Virus record (IMG/VR): IMGVR_UViG_3300042540_001044
Coordinates: 1-46,678 of that record
Length of the DNA: 46,678 nucleotides
Source: a virus
Strand: one strand, 5' to 3'
Under the pieces are notes generated by a model, which was not told where the DNA came from, searched no databases, and saw nothing but the letters and a program-made list of their open reading frames with translations. The translations under genes and the position numbers were made by a program. Positions 1 through 7,410 of this stretch are shown here, piece by piece (the stretch's first letter is position 1; every line of letters begins with the position of its first letter).

Positions 1-345
1 CCTCGTGCAGCGAAGGGGTTGGTGCTCGCCGCCCGAGACTGCCCAGACCCGCAGGACGTGGATTTCATCCTGGACCTGCTCGGAATCAGCCCTGACGGGT
101 TGACCATCCGACACAACCGTTACCTCGACATCCTGCGAGACAGCAGCACTGGCAAGGCAGGAGTCAAGACGCTTGCTTCTGGCATCGGTATGCCCGAAGA
201 TAGTGTCGCTGAGATGGAGCAAGTGCTCGTCAATCTCAACTTCGTGGAGCGCACCTCAGGAGGGCGTGCGCTCAAGCCCCTCGGTTACAAGTACGTCAAC
301 ACCATGCGAGCTGCCACGGCAGCAACAGACAAGGAGACCATCTGA
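1..345 (+). CDS. RuvB-like Holliday-junction helicase, C-terminal end (cut by window edge)
   Basis: The reading frame is open from base 1, so the 5' part lies outside the window. The visible 114 residues match the end of the AAA+ small domain (PRAAKGLVLAARD) followed by the RuvB-type winged helix: a GV.TLA..IG segment, a long helix, then NFVERTSGGRALKPLGYKYV, which parallels the GF.QRTPRGR...Y motif of RuvB. RuvB drives branch migration of Holliday junctions. The stop overlaps the Ku start as TGATG, so the two are probably co-translated in a DNA-repair operon. The ATPase part is not visible, so another AAA+ protein with a RuvB-like tail remains possible. Confidence 0.65.
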   Translation, partial: PRAAKGLVLAARDCPDPQDVDFILDLLGISPDGLTIRHNRYLDILRDSSTGKAGVKTLASGIGMPEDSVAEMEQVLVNLNFVERTSGGRALKPLGYKYVNTMRAATAATDKETI

Positions 346-1148
346 TGAAGAACTACGTGTCCAACTTCACCATCCACCTCGGCCCCGTCAGCACGACCGG
401 CAAGCTCATCGCCGTCCGGCTCCCGAAGGCCAAGTCCACCTACTCGAAGCCGCAGCTCAAGTACGTGTCCCCCAACGGGAACCCCGTCGAGCAGCGCTAC
501 CGTGACATGAGCACGGGCGAGATCTTCGAGGTCGCAGCGCTCTCCAAGGCCAGCATCGACACCGACACCGGTGCCGCAACGGTCGTTGACGAGGAGCTGC
601 TGAAGGAGGCCAACACCTCCCAGCTGCCGAAGGACGTGATGAACGTGACCGTCCACCGGATCAAGGAGGTCGAGGATTCGATCTTCCCGGCAGACAGCAA
701 CGCCTACGTGTTCTACCCGAAGGAGGAGGACCCCACCAACAAGGGTTGGGCCGACTTCATCACCGCAGCGCTCAACGAGGCCGGTGACGAGTTCGCGTTC
801 CTCGGCAACATGAACCTGCGCAACAGCGAGGGCCTGTTCCGGCTCTCCACATGGCGTGGGCACCTCATCGTGCAGAAGCAGCTGTACCCCGGTGAGCTGA
901 ACGAGCACGACGTGCAGGGCGACCGGCTCCCCGAGTCCACCGTCGCCAAGGCGGTCGCAGCGGTCAACTCGCTGGTGCAGCCGTTCAACCCCGACACTTA
1001 CACCAACGACGTGGCCGCACGCCTCGCACGGCTCGTGGCTGAGACCGAGGCCAACGGTGGTGTGGCACCCAAGCCCGCTGGCGCTGCCAGTGTCGCCAAG
1101 GTCCCCGAGTTCGACCTGGACTCCGCACTGGACGAGCTGTTTCAGTGA
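345..1148 (+). CDS. ku: Ku-like DNA end-binding protein
   Basis: The protein has 267 aa, close to bacterial and phage Ku (about 250-300 aa). The pattern follows the Ku core barrel: an N-terminal strand pair, a central segment containing SNAYVFYPKE where bacterial Ku has the YFLEP-like stretch, then helices leading to NLRNSEGLFRL.TWRGHLIVQKQLYPGEL, which parallels the Ku block with FTLRNKTRLAALR...MMVHTLLWPDEI. The C-terminal tail is short and acidic (FDLDSALDELFQ). Bacterial Ku dimers ring broken DNA ends and recruit a ligase. An ATP-dependent ligase gene lies 1.2 kb downstream, which supports a phage end-joining function. The start ATG overlaps the upstream stop. The family is recognised by pattern only. 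Confidence 0.78.
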   Translation: MKNYVSNFTIHLGPVSTTGKLIAVRLPKAKSTYSKPQLKYVSPNGNPVEQRYRDMSTGEIFEVAALSKASIDTDTGAATVVDEELLKEANTSQLPKDVMNVTVHRIKEVEDSIFPADSNAYVFYPKEEDPTNKGWADFITAALNEAGDEFAFLGNMNLRNSEGLFRLSTWRGHLIVQKQLYPGELNEHDVQGDRLPESTVAKAVAAVNSLVQPFNPDTYTNDVAARLARLVAETEANGGVAPKPAGAASVAKVPEFDLDSALDELFQ

Positions 1149-1357
1149 GCACGGTTCTCCCACGACCGGAGAAGATGCCGCACCGGCTGGAGGACTACTA
1201 CCAAGCCCCTTCGGGCAAGGGTCCTCTGGCCGGTGAGTGGGCAGACAAGCCACACAGGTTGCTCTACGACCTGATCAAGCACATCGAATGGCTGGACGGC
1301 GGCGCGGTCGAGGACCCGCCGCCTCCGGCATGGCTGAAGGAGATCAATGATGACTGA
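1145..1357 (+). CDS. Hypothetical 70-aa protein
   Basis: A small soluble protein I do not recognise. It starts at GTG overlapping the Ku stop (GTGA) and ends overlapping the next start, so it is coupled into the Ku-ligase operon. It has an aromatic and Pro-rich C-terminus (DPPPPAWLKEI) and no membrane segment or cysteines. Its position suggests an accessory role in the repair operon but gives no specific function. Confidence 0.7.
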   Translation: MSTVLPRPEKMPHRLEDYYQAPSGKGPLAGEWADKPHRLLYDLIKHIEWLDGGAVEDPPPPAWLKEINDD

Positions 1358-1655
1358 CCCACTCGAAATGGTGAAGCTGCTCAAGGCACGCTTCGAACAG
1401 GAACTCGACGGCACCGGCCTCGAACTGCACGGCTTCGCAATCTCACCCACCGAGGAGGGCGGAGTGCTGGAGGTGGCCATCAGGGTCACCCCGGCAGCAC
1501 TGCAGACAGCAGAGGCACGGGAGCAGGCGAAGATCGACGCCGACTTCGAAGCGTTGATGAGCGGGGTGCCGCTCCGCGAGACAGACGACGAAGAGCCTGA
1601 GGTTCCGAAGGCCGAAGCTGAGCTGGACGAACTGATGCGAGACTGGGAATTGTGA
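1347..1655 (+). CDS. Hypothetical acidic 102-aa protein
   Basis: Starts with tandem ATG codons (1347 or 1350) that overlap the previous gene. The N-terminal half has a mixed alpha/beta look, with a strand LEVAIRVTP. The C-terminal half is a very acidic predicted helix (TDDEEPEVPKAEAELDEL). The gene ends GAATTGTGA, and that GTG also starts the next mini-ORF. Family not recognised. Confidence 0.72.
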   Translation: MMTDPLEMVKLLKARFEQELDGTGLELHGFAISPTEEGGVLEVAIRVTPAALQTAEAREQAKIDADFEALMSGVPLRETDDEEPEVPKAEAELDELMRDWEL

Positions 1656-1702
1656 AAAACTCAGATCCGAAATTCCCCAACCGCCGCGCGGCGATTGCGT
1701 GA
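1652..1702 (+). pseudogene. 16-codon remnant of the small membrane-protein gene seen at 7288
   Basis: This GTG-initiated mini-ORF reads VKNSDPKFPNRRAAIA. It shares the VKN.D.K.PN.R.AI pattern and the upstream context GAATTGTGAAAAAC with the start of the 40-aa membrane protein gene at 7288. Here the frame stops after AIA, exactly where the membrane helix begins in the intact copy. It overlaps the upstream stop and the downstream GTG start by 4 nt each, so it may still act as a coupling leader. The identity of the pattern is visible; the remnant interpretation is inference. Confidence 0.5.
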
Positions 1703-1932
1703 TCGAATGGGATGAGTACGGATGTGCCTCCGGCGAGCGTTGGGATGCCCAGCTGCTCGCCGGGGAGGCACGTCTGACGATCGACGGCAAAGTGTGGCGC
1801 TGGCAGCCACACAAGCGGGAGAAGAACCCGTGGATGGCATGCAGACGCTGGGTCTATCGCACACTCGCGATGGCCAAGCTGATCGTGCCCGACGAACCAG
1901 TGGAGGAGGACGATGAGGAGACTCAAATTTGA
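1699..1932 (+). CDS. Hypothetical 77-aa Trp-rich protein
   Basis: The GTG start at 1699 overlaps the stop of the 16-codon mini-ORF. The product has several tryptophans (IEWDEYG, KVWRWQPHK, NPWMACRRWVY) and an acidic tail (EPVEEDDEE). It resembles small actinophage proteins that adopt a compact beta fold, but I cannot name a family. Its last 20 bases overlap the HNH gene, whose Shine-Dalgarno lies inside it. Confidence 0.65.
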   Translation: MIEWDEYGCASGERWDAQLLAGEARLTIDGKVWRWQPHKREKNPWMACRRWVYRTLAMAKLIVPDEPVEEDDEETQI

Positions 1933-2356
1933 TTCTGAAGAATCGATCAATCGCTTCTTCGAGAAGGTCGAGAAAAAAAGCGACGGGTGCTGGTTGTGGT
2001 TGGGTGCATCCGACAAGCAGGGCTATGGAAAAGTGAGACGCGAAGGCAAAACTCTCCTTGCGCATCGAATGTCGTTCCAGCTCACGCATGGCGAGATCCC
2101 AGATGACCTCCAACTTGATCACTTGTGCCGAGTCACGAGTTGCGTGAACCCAGAACACCTTGAACCCGTGTCGCAAGCCGAGAACTTTCGCCGAGGCGAA
2201 AGCGGAGAGGCCAACCGCGCCAAGACGCACTGCGCACAAGGTCACCCGTTCAACGAAGAGAACACCTACATCAATCCGGTCAGTGGGTGGAGAGCCTGTC
2301 GCACATGCCGGAGAGAGTGGGACAGAAAGAGCAAGAAGAAAAGGAGGCAAGGATGA
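1913..2356 (+). CDS. HNH endonuclease with zinc-binding C-terminus
   Basis: A 147-aa protein. Near residue 16 is the NRFFEKVE...CWLWLGA motif typical of phage HNH homing endonucleases. The HNH core follows: LAHRMSFQL around residues 48-56, LDHLCR with the first metal-site Asp-His, and CVNPEHLEPV. The C-terminal part has CAQGHPF and CRTCRRE, a Cys/His zinc-binding tail common in this family. Start ATG 1913 has GGAGGA immediately upstream, and the gene stop overlaps the ligase ATG. It sits between Ku and ligase, so it looks like a mobile gene dropped into the repair operon. Confidence 0.88.
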   Translation: MRRLKFDSEESINRFFEKVEKKSDGCWLWLGASDKQGYGKVRREGKTLLAHRMSFQLTHGEIPDDLQLDHLCRVTSCVNPEHLEPVSQAENFRRGESGEANRAKTHCAQGHPFNEENTYINPVSGWRACRTCRREWDRKSKKKRRQG

Positions 2357-3186
2357 GCCTAGAGGTAGCACAGCTCGCCGCCCCAGGCGGCACCGAAACA
2401 CCAGCACATCTGCTCGATGACCCGAACTACGCGGTCGAGCAGAAGCTCGACGGACATCGAGTCATGATGATCGTCGAGGACGGCAAGGTCAGTGTGCAGA
2501 ATAGAAACGGGGAGCCCAAGGAAAACTTCCCATCTCAGCTGCGAACGATCATTGAGAGCGCCCCGGCCATCCAGTCGGGGCGCTGGGTGTTCGACGGCGA
2601 ACTCATCAAGAACACCTACTGGGTGTTCGACCTGCTGGAAATGCCACAAGGCAGGGTCAGCGGGCAGCCATGGATGAAGCGCAGGCTGCTGCTCGACAAG
2701 CTGTTCGCACTGCTCGCCAAGGCAGGCTTCAGCCCCGACGAGTTCCAGACCACCATCTGGGAAGTCGAGGACAAGTGGTCGCTCTACAACCGATGCCTCG
2801 CCGAGCACAAGGAAGGTGTGATCTTCAAGAGGATCGACACCGGCTACCGCAAAGGCAGGCACGATAGCTGGGTGAAGCACAAGTTCCAGAAGAGCTGCGA
2901 AGTTGTGGTCACCGAGCTCGACCGCAAGGGCAAAGAGGAGTCAATCTCCATTGGGCTCTACGACGAGCACGGTGTGCTGCACAACGCAGGTGGCTGCAGG
3001 CTGCTCCCCAAGTTCGCTGGCAAGGTGAACGTCGGAGATGTAGTAGAAATGCGCTACCTCTACTCGATGGCCGAATCAAAGAAGCTGTACCAGCCACACA
3101 TGATGCACATTCGCACCGACAAACAGCCACACGAATGCACACAAGATCAACTGATCTTCACCGACAAGGAGGTGATCCGTGCCTGA
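2353..3186 (+). CDS. lig: ATP-dependent DNA ligase
   Basis: The start is ATG 2353, preceded by AAGGAGG at 2341-2347. The 277-aa product has the nucleotidyltransferase motifs in order: motif I EQKLDGHR with the lysine that takes AMP, motif III WVFDGEL, motif IV EGVIFKR and motif V WVKHKF. A C-terminal region after about residue 185 fits an OB fold. The size fits a minimal ligase like the ligase domain of LigD or LigC. Together with the Ku gene upstream it probably forms a phage NHEJ or end-closing system. No polymerase or nuclease domains are fused to it. Confidence 0.9.
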   Translation: MSLEVAQLAAPGGTETPAHLLDDPNYAVEQKLDGHRVMMIVEDGKVSVQNRNGEPKENFPSQLRTIIESAPAIQSGRWVFDGELIKNTYWVFDLLEMPQGRVSGQPWMKRRLLLDKLFALLAKAGFSPDEFQTTIWEVEDKWSLYNRCLAEHKEGVIFKRIDTGYRKGRHDSWVKHKFQKSCEVVVTELDRKGKEESISIGLYDEHGVLHNAGGCRLLPKFAGKVNVGDVVEMRYLYSMAESKKLYQPHMMHIRTDKQPHECTQDQLIFTDKEVIRA

Positions 3187-3436
3187 CAGCGAAACTGAGC
3201 AGGCACGAGCAGAACTTGTGATGCTGCTAGCAGACATGCTGGCAGATCACGAGAGCGATGCTCGCGACCGAGCGAACCAGATCGCAGACACACTCAAAGC
3301 CCTGTACGGTATCGACGCAACAACCGTCAAGCTCAACGTGTACAACGGGCTGACACACCAGAGGGATCTGGCGATCGCCATCCCAGAATCATCATGGAAC
3401 AATCTGCTTTCCATGATCCGAAAAGCTTTCTCTTGA
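3179..3436 (+). CDS. Hypothetical 85-aa helical protein
   Basis: Starts at GTG 3179, overlapping the ligase end by 8 bases. AAGGAGG at 3167-3173 is a good ribosome site. The first half is a charged helix (ARAELVMLLADMLADHESDARDRANQIADTL) and the rest is probably a short alpha/beta unit. No family recognised. Its last codons overlap the -35 element of the promoter that drives the RavA/ViaA-like pair. Confidence 0.68.
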   Translation: MPDSETEQARAELVMLLADMLADHESDARDRANQIADTLKALYGIDATTVKLNVYNGLTHQRDLAIAIPESSWNNLLSMIRKAFS

Positions 3437-3461
3437 CACACGACATGAACACCGCAAAGAT
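3433..3461 (+). promoter_or_regulatory. Sigma70-like promoter before the RavA/ViaA-like pair
   Basis: TTGACA at 3433-3438, a 17-base spacer, then AAAGAT at 3456-3461. The -35 is a perfect consensus. The -10 is weak but keeps the two most important bases (A2 and T6). It overlaps the end of the upstream gene and sits about 40 bases before the ATG at 3502, leaving a short leader with AAAGGAG as ribosome site. Confidence 0.5.
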
Positions 3462-3501
3462 GACCGAAGAACGCAACGAAGTCCTCTCAAAGGAGACCAC
3501 C

Positions 3502-4677
3502 ATGAACGCAACCAACACCCTTTCCGCCAAGTTCCAGAACCTCGAAGCCGACCTGCGCACCGTCCTGCTGGAGCGCAACGAGGAGACCCACACCGCAATG
3601 CTCGCCCTCATCGGACGGCAGCACCACTTCACGCTGGGTCAGCCCGGCATCGGCAAGTCGCTCCTGGTCGACCAGCTCGTCAAGCGCATCGCCGATGTCA
3701 ACTACTTCGACATCCTCCTCATGAAGCACTCGCAGCCCGACGAGGTCTTCGGTGGCCCCGATGTCAAGAAGCTGTCCGAGACGGGCGCCTTCGAGCGTGT
3801 CATCACCGGCATGCTTCCCGAGGCCGACATCGCGATGCTCGATGAGATCTTCAAGGCCAACGCCGCCATCCTGAACGCCATGCTGCGTGCGATGAACGAG
3901 CGTCGGTTCAGCATGGGAGCGGGACGGGTCATCGACATCCCGCTGCACACCATCTTCGCAGCTTCCAACGAGCTGGCTGACACCGAGGAACTGGCCGCGA
4001 TGTGGGACCGTCTCCACTTCCGCCACTTCTCCAACCCGCTGCAGGAGACGAGCAACTTCGTCAAGATGATCAGCAGCGACATCCCCGACGACCCCGAGCA
4101 TTTCCTCACGATGCTCGACATCAAGGCTGCACGACGGGCAGCGAACGAGGTGGAGATCCCCGACGAGGTGCTGGAAGCAACGGTCCTGCTCAAGGATCAG
4201 CTGCTGCAGGAGAGCATCGAGGTGTCCGATCGTCGCTGGCGTGAGGCCATGAAGGCGATCCGTTCCGAGGCGTTCTACAACGGCCATTCGGTCGCTGAGA
4301 TCCACGACATGCGTCCCCTGATGCACTTCCTGTGGAGCAACCCGGACCACATCAAGACGGTGCGCCGTCTCGTGCTGGAGCTGGCGAACCCACTGGAGCG
4401 TGAGGCAGCAGAGCTGCTGGACGACCTGACCGAGAGCTACGCTCAGTACGAGAACCAGTTCAAGGACGCCGAGAACAAGCAGCAGAAGGCGGCGCACGGC
4501 GTCGAGATGTTCCGCAAGCTCAACAAGGCGAAGGACTCCTACAAGGACCTGCGCAAGCGCCAGGGCAAGACCGGACGCCAGTCCGATGTCATGGACGAGC
4601 TGGGTGCGAAGATCCAGTCGAGTGGCAAGCAGCTTCTCAAGGCGCTCGGTCACGACGACGACGACAACGAGGTCTGA
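3502..4677 (+). CDS. RavA/MoxR-type AAA+ ATPase
   Basis: A 391-aa protein. I place the start at ATG 3502 because AAAGGAG lies 8 bases upstream and the family begins near this point; the frame is open further upstream but that part is not conserved. Walker A is GQPGIGKS near residue 45. SQPDEVFG, then a Walker B of IAMLDEIFKA and LNAMLRAMNERRF, give the MoxR/RavA signature, and AASNELAD is the sensor region. The C-terminal third is helical and rich in charged residues. RavA works as a hexamer with the VWA protein ViaA, and the next gene encodes just such a partner. CobS-like ATPases are a more distant alternative. Confidence 0.85.
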   Translation: MNATNTLSAKFQNLEADLRTVLLERNEETHTAMLALIGRQHHFTLGQPGIGKSLLVDQLVKRIADVNYFDILLMKHSQPDEVFGGPDVKKLSETGAFERVITGMLPEADIAMLDEIFKANAAILNAMLRAMNERRFSMGAGRVIDIPLHTIFAASNELADTEELAAMWDRLHFRHFSNPLQETSNFVKMISSDIPDDPEHFLTMLDIKAARRAANEVEIPDEVLEATVLLKDQLLQESIEVSDRRWREAMKAIRSEAFYNGHSVAEIHDMRPLMHFLWSNPDHIKTVRRLVLELANPLEREAAELLDDLTESYAQYENQFKDAENKQQKAAHGVEMFRKLNKAKDSYKDLRKRQGKTGRQSDVMDELGAKIQSSGKQLLKALGHDDDDNEV

Positions 4678-4693
4678 GAACAAGATGTGTGAG

Positions 4694-4723
4694 ACACTGG
4701 CGGGGAGCGATCCCCGCCAGTGT
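4694..4723 (+). terminator. Perfect 13-bp hairpin between the ATPase and VWA genes
   Basis: ACACTGGCGGGGA (4694-4706), loop GCGA, then the exact reverse complement at 4711-4723. The stem is strong, but only TATCTC follows, not a U-run. It may be an attenuating terminator or an mRNA-stabilising hairpin that sets the ratio of ATPase to VWA partner. The ribosome site GGAGG of the next gene lies 11 bases beyond it. Confidence 0.65.
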
Positions 4724-4743
4724 TATCTCAACGGAGGTACAAG

Positions 4744-6393
4744 ATGAAGCGCAACAGGAACAGCAACGACGATTTCCTCAAGGACTTCTTCGCAGGCAAG
4801 GCCCGCAAGGGCAGCGACCGTTCAGTCAACAGCAAGTACACGATCGTTCACGACAAGTGGGACGGTGACGACTACACACGCATCCACGCCGAGGTCAAGG
4901 ACTTCGGTGTCGCAGAGAAGGCACTGAAGCAGGTTGCTGGTGACCCCGCGACCGCAGCGATGGCCGATGAGTTCTTCTCGCTGGTCAAGGCGGTGCCGGT
5001 CCTCAAGGACCCCAAGACGATCCGCCCGTCGCACATGGTGAACGCTGCTGTGATGGCCGAGCAGATGAAGCTCGCCGAGTACGAGTCGCTGCGCTCCACG
5101 GCAGTTGGTGACCCGATCGGCACGGCGCTCGCAGCCATCGCCATGGAACCCCAGCTCGAAATCCTCTACGACAAGCTCAAGGAAGAGCAGAAGCTCGCCG
5201 ACGAGATGGAACAGAAGATGCAGGAGCACGAGGGTCTGCAGGAAGAGCAGGAATCCGTCGAAGAGATGATGGAGAAGGCTCAGCAGGAGGGCGACGAGCA
5301 GAAGGCTCAGAACTACCAGGAGCAGGCAGAGCTGATCCAGGCAGCGATGGACAAGCTGCAGGAAGAGATCGAGGGTGCGGGAGAGCAGCTCGATGAGCAG
5401 CTCGACGGCAAGGCCCAGCAGATCCGGCAGGGGCTCAACAAGGCGCTGGCCGAAGCCAACAAGGATGCCGACCAGCAATCAGCGTTGAGCACAGCGTGGG
5501 GTCTCGATCGGGGCACCCTGCAGCGCATGGATGCGAAGAAGCGCATCGAGCTGTCGAAGAAGATGAAGAACGAGAAGTTCCAGCGGCTCGCTGATCTGAT
5601 CGGCCCGATGATGCGCATGGCGTGGGCTGCACAGAACCGCAAGGTCAACTACACGCCCGAGGAGATCTACGACGTGGGAATCGGCAACGATCTCCCGCAC
5701 ATGCTCCCCAGCGAGTACCTGTACCTGAACCATCCGGTCCTGAAGATGGACTGGATGCGGCGCTACACCAACCACGCCCTCCTCCAGTACGAGCTTCGCG
5801 GTTCGGACAAGGTGGCGAAGGGCGGCATCATCTTCTGTGAGGATGGCTCGGGTTCGATGAGCGGCAGCAACGAGGTGTGGGCCAAGGCTGTCGGCCTCGC
5901 TCTACTCCACGTCGCGAAGATGCAGAAGCGTCCGTTCACCGGCATCCACTTCGGTGGCCCCGGCGAAATCAAGACGTTCGAGTTCACCACGACCGACAAG
6001 GAGTTCAAGTCGCACACCGAGTACGGTCACACGCACGAGGAGTTGACGGGTGTCGAGTCGGTCATCGACTTCGCCGAGATCTTCTTCGGTGGCGGCACGG
6101 ACTTCGTGACGCCGCTGTCCCGGGCGCTCGACCAGCTGCGCAAGGAGCACGAGAAGTACGGTGCTGTCAAGGGCGACATCGTGTTCGTCACTGACGGTGC
6201 GTGCGGCGTGCCTGACAAGTGGCTGGAAGAGTTCAAGGCTGAGCAGGCTCGCTTGGGGTTCCGGGTCTTCGGAATCGTGATTGGTGGACACTCCTCGTCG
6301 GAGCCGCTGAACACGATCGCTGACGGCAAGGTGGTGGAGATCAAGGATCTGATGTCGGGCGGCGACATCGGACACATCTTCGAGGCCATCTGA
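4744..6393 (+). CDS. VWA-domain protein, ViaA-like partner of the AAA+ ATPase
   Basis: A 549-aa protein. ATG 4744 is chosen for ACGGAGGT just upstream. Residues 1-135 are mixed helical. About 145-240 is a long coiled coil very rich in Glu and Gln (EEQKLADEMEQKMQEHEG and following). The C-terminal 180 residues are a von Willebrand factor A domain with the MIDAS motif DGSGSMS near residue 370, the Thr/Asp loop FFGGGTDF and the second Asp in FVTDGACG. ViaA-type proteins place the VWA domain at the C-terminus and act with RavA as a metal-dependent chaperone pair. The phage role is unknown; such pairs may remodel host or phage complexes. Confidence 0.85.
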   Translation: MKRNRNSNDDFLKDFFAGKARKGSDRSVNSKYTIVHDKWDGDDYTRIHAEVKDFGVAEKALKQVAGDPATAAMADEFFSLVKAVPVLKDPKTIRPSHMVNAAVMAEQMKLAEYESLRSTAVGDPIGTALAAIAMEPQLEILYDKLKEEQKLADEMEQKMQEHEGLQEEQESVEEMMEKAQQEGDEQKAQNYQEQAELIQAAMDKLQEEIEGAGEQLDEQLDGKAQQIRQGLNKALAEANKDADQQSALSTAWGLDRGTLQRMDAKKRIELSKKMKNEKFQRLADLIGPMMRMAWAAQNRKVNYTPEEIYDVGIGNDLPHMLPSEYLYLNHPVLKMDWMRRYTNHALLQYELRGSDKVAKGGIIFCEDGSGSMSGSNEVWAKAVGLALLHVAKMQKRPFTGIHFGGPGEIKTFEFTTTDKEFKSHTEYGHTHEELTGVESVIDFAEIFFGGGTDFVTPLSRALDQLRKEHEKYGAVKGDIVFVTDGACGVPDKWLEEFKAEQARLGFRVFGIVIGGHSSSEPLNTIADGKVVEIKDLMSGGDIGHIFEAI

Positions 6394-6533
6394 TGGACAT
6401 GAAGAACGTGCTCGTGATCGCCCTGTTCATCGTGATCGCTGGTCTTGTCTCGGGGTTCTCCCGTGCCTGTACCGCTGACATGCTGAATGACACACCGGTT
6501 ACCGTGTACTACTACCCGCAAGGTGGTGACTGA
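6393..6533 (+). CDS. Small membrane protein, 46 aa
   Basis: ATG 6393 overlaps the last base of the VWA gene stop. The protein opens with MDMKNV and a hydrophobic helix (LVIALFIVIAGLVSGF), then SRAC and a short polar tail with YYYPQGGD. This is the form of a signal-anchored protein with an outside tail. SRAC is a poor match to a lipobox, so lipid attachment is only possible. The stop overlaps the next ATG. Confidence 0.6.
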   Translation: MDMKNVLVIALFIVIAGLVSGFSRACTADMLNDTPVTVYYYPQGGD

Positions 6534-6748
6534 TGGCCGAGGAGTTCACCGATGGGGAAGTCGAGAAAATGAGCTATTTCGACGAGGAGGAAATCGAGAA
6601 CGGCCTAGGAATAAGAAGATTGTTCTTGGATCGCGGAGTCAACACAAGCCTCGTCAACATCGAAGACCCCAGCTACAGTGGCGTCGCCGTTGCCATCCCG
6701 GCAGACCAGTACGACAAGGTGAAGGCACTCTTCGATGAAGCCAGTTGA
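6533..6748 (+). CDS. Hypothetical acidic 71-aa protein
   Basis: Starts ATG 6533 in a TGATG overlap. The N-terminus is highly acidic (EEFTDGEVEKMSYFDEEEIENG), followed by a compact alpha/beta-looking C-terminus (GVAVAIPADQYDKVKALFDEA). Family not recognised. Its 3' end overlaps the following small gene. Confidence 0.65.
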   Translation: MAEEFTDGEVEKMSYFDEEEIENGLGIRRLFLDRGVNTSLVNIEDPSYSGVAVAIPADQYDKVKALFDEAS

Positions 6749-6911
6749 AGAGTTCCTGAGAGACCATGACCTGATCGTTCGCGAGTTGTTCGATCAGGTC
6801 ATGGCTCTCCAAAGGAGCGAATACGAACGCACAGGTGAACACGTGTTGCTGACGAACGAACAGATCGATGAGCTGACACGCAAGAAGCTCAGAGAATGGG
6901 AGGCACGCTAA
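6735..6911 (+). CDS. Hypothetical 58-aa helical protein
   Basis: An ATG-initiated frame inside the last 14 bases of the previous gene. It encodes MKPVEEFLRDHDLIV and a fully helical, charged sequence ending KKLREWEAR. No cysteines or membrane segment. It is kept because of tight overlap and a coding-like codon pattern. The Shine-Dalgarno GGGAGG of the next gene lies in its last codons. Confidence 0.6.
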   Translation: MKPVEEFLRDHDLIVRELFDQVMALQRSEYERTGEHVLLTNEQIDELTRKKLREWEAR

Positions 6912-6913
6912 CG

Positions 6914-7291
6914 ATGGGCATGTTCGACTATTTGACCTTCGAAGACCCGCTGCCCGACCTGCCTATCAAGATCGTTCGAACAGGGACAGGCCGACCCCAA
7001 ACCAAGACCCTCGACTGCCTCCTCGATGACTACATCGTGCGCGACGGCAAACTGTACCTGCACAAGAAGGAATACAGGGGCACTGGTGAGATCGAGGAGG
7101 TCATTCTCGCCGGGCGCCGCATGTGGGAACGGGAAGTGCAGGTGCTGGTACGTGAATGGGACGAACAGATCCTCTTCCACGGCGACCTGTACCTCACATG
7201 CTGTGCCGCAAATGACGGAGGTTGGGTGAGGCTGGTCGCACGCTTCACTGAAGGCAACCTCGTGTGGGTCAAGAAGGAGGACGAATTGTGA
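6914..7291 (+). CDS. Hypothetical 125-aa protein, MGMFDYL family
   Basis: ATG 6914 follows GGGAGG at 6898-6903. The N-terminus MGMFDYLTFEDPLPD is a pattern seen in small phage proteins of unknown function. The body alternates short strands and charged turns (LYLHKKEYRGTGEIEEVIL) and ends WVKKEDEL, with one CC pair (LTCCAAND). It is probably a small cytoplasmic beta-rich protein. It ends GAATTGTGA, so its stop overlaps the GTG of the next gene. Confidence 0.7.
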   Translation: MGMFDYLTFEDPLPDLPIKIVRTGTGRPQTKTLDCLLDDYIVRDGKLYLHKKEYRGTGEIEEVILAGRRMWEREVQVLVREWDEQILFHGDLYLTCCAANDGGWVRLVARFTEGNLVWVKKEDEL

Positions 7292-7410
7292 AAAACGTGG
7301 ATTCAAAATCTCCCAACCCCCGCTCGGCGATTGTGTTCGAGACTGTGTGTGTTGCATTAATGGTGCTCACCACTCTCAGCCTCATCGCACTGGTGGTGTT
7401 GAGCGCATGA
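7288..7410 (+). CDS. Small membrane protein, 40 aa
   Basis: GTG 7288 with AAGGAGG at 7274-7280. The N-terminus VKNVDSKSPNPRSAIVFE is polar. The C-terminus is one hydrophobic helix (CVALMVLTTLSLIALVVL). A single-pass peptide of unknown role. A truncated relative of its first 16 codons is at 1652-1702. The stop overlaps the next gene as ATGA. Confidence 0.62.
   Translation: MKNVDSKSPNPRSAIVFETVCVALMVLTTLSLIALVVLSA

Noticed and set aside
285-1253. Long leftward open frame of 322 codons opposite Ku
   Set aside because: It is the antisense of a well-supported Ku gene, has no family motif, and the codon bias follows the plus-strand gene.
1682-1697. Terminator at the CGCCGCGCGGCG palindrome
   Set aside because: It is a short GC palindrome with no loop and no U-run, inside overlapping coding frames.
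3394-3501. Upstream extension of the AAA+ ATPase
   Set aside because: It contains the promoter and no conserved sequence. ATG 3502 has a good ribosome site.
3487-4683. Leftward open frame of 398 codons opposite the AAA+ ATPase
   Set aside because: Composition (Leu, Val, Asp, Gly runs) is that of an antisense frame of a GC-rich gene. The plus strand has clear Walker motifs.
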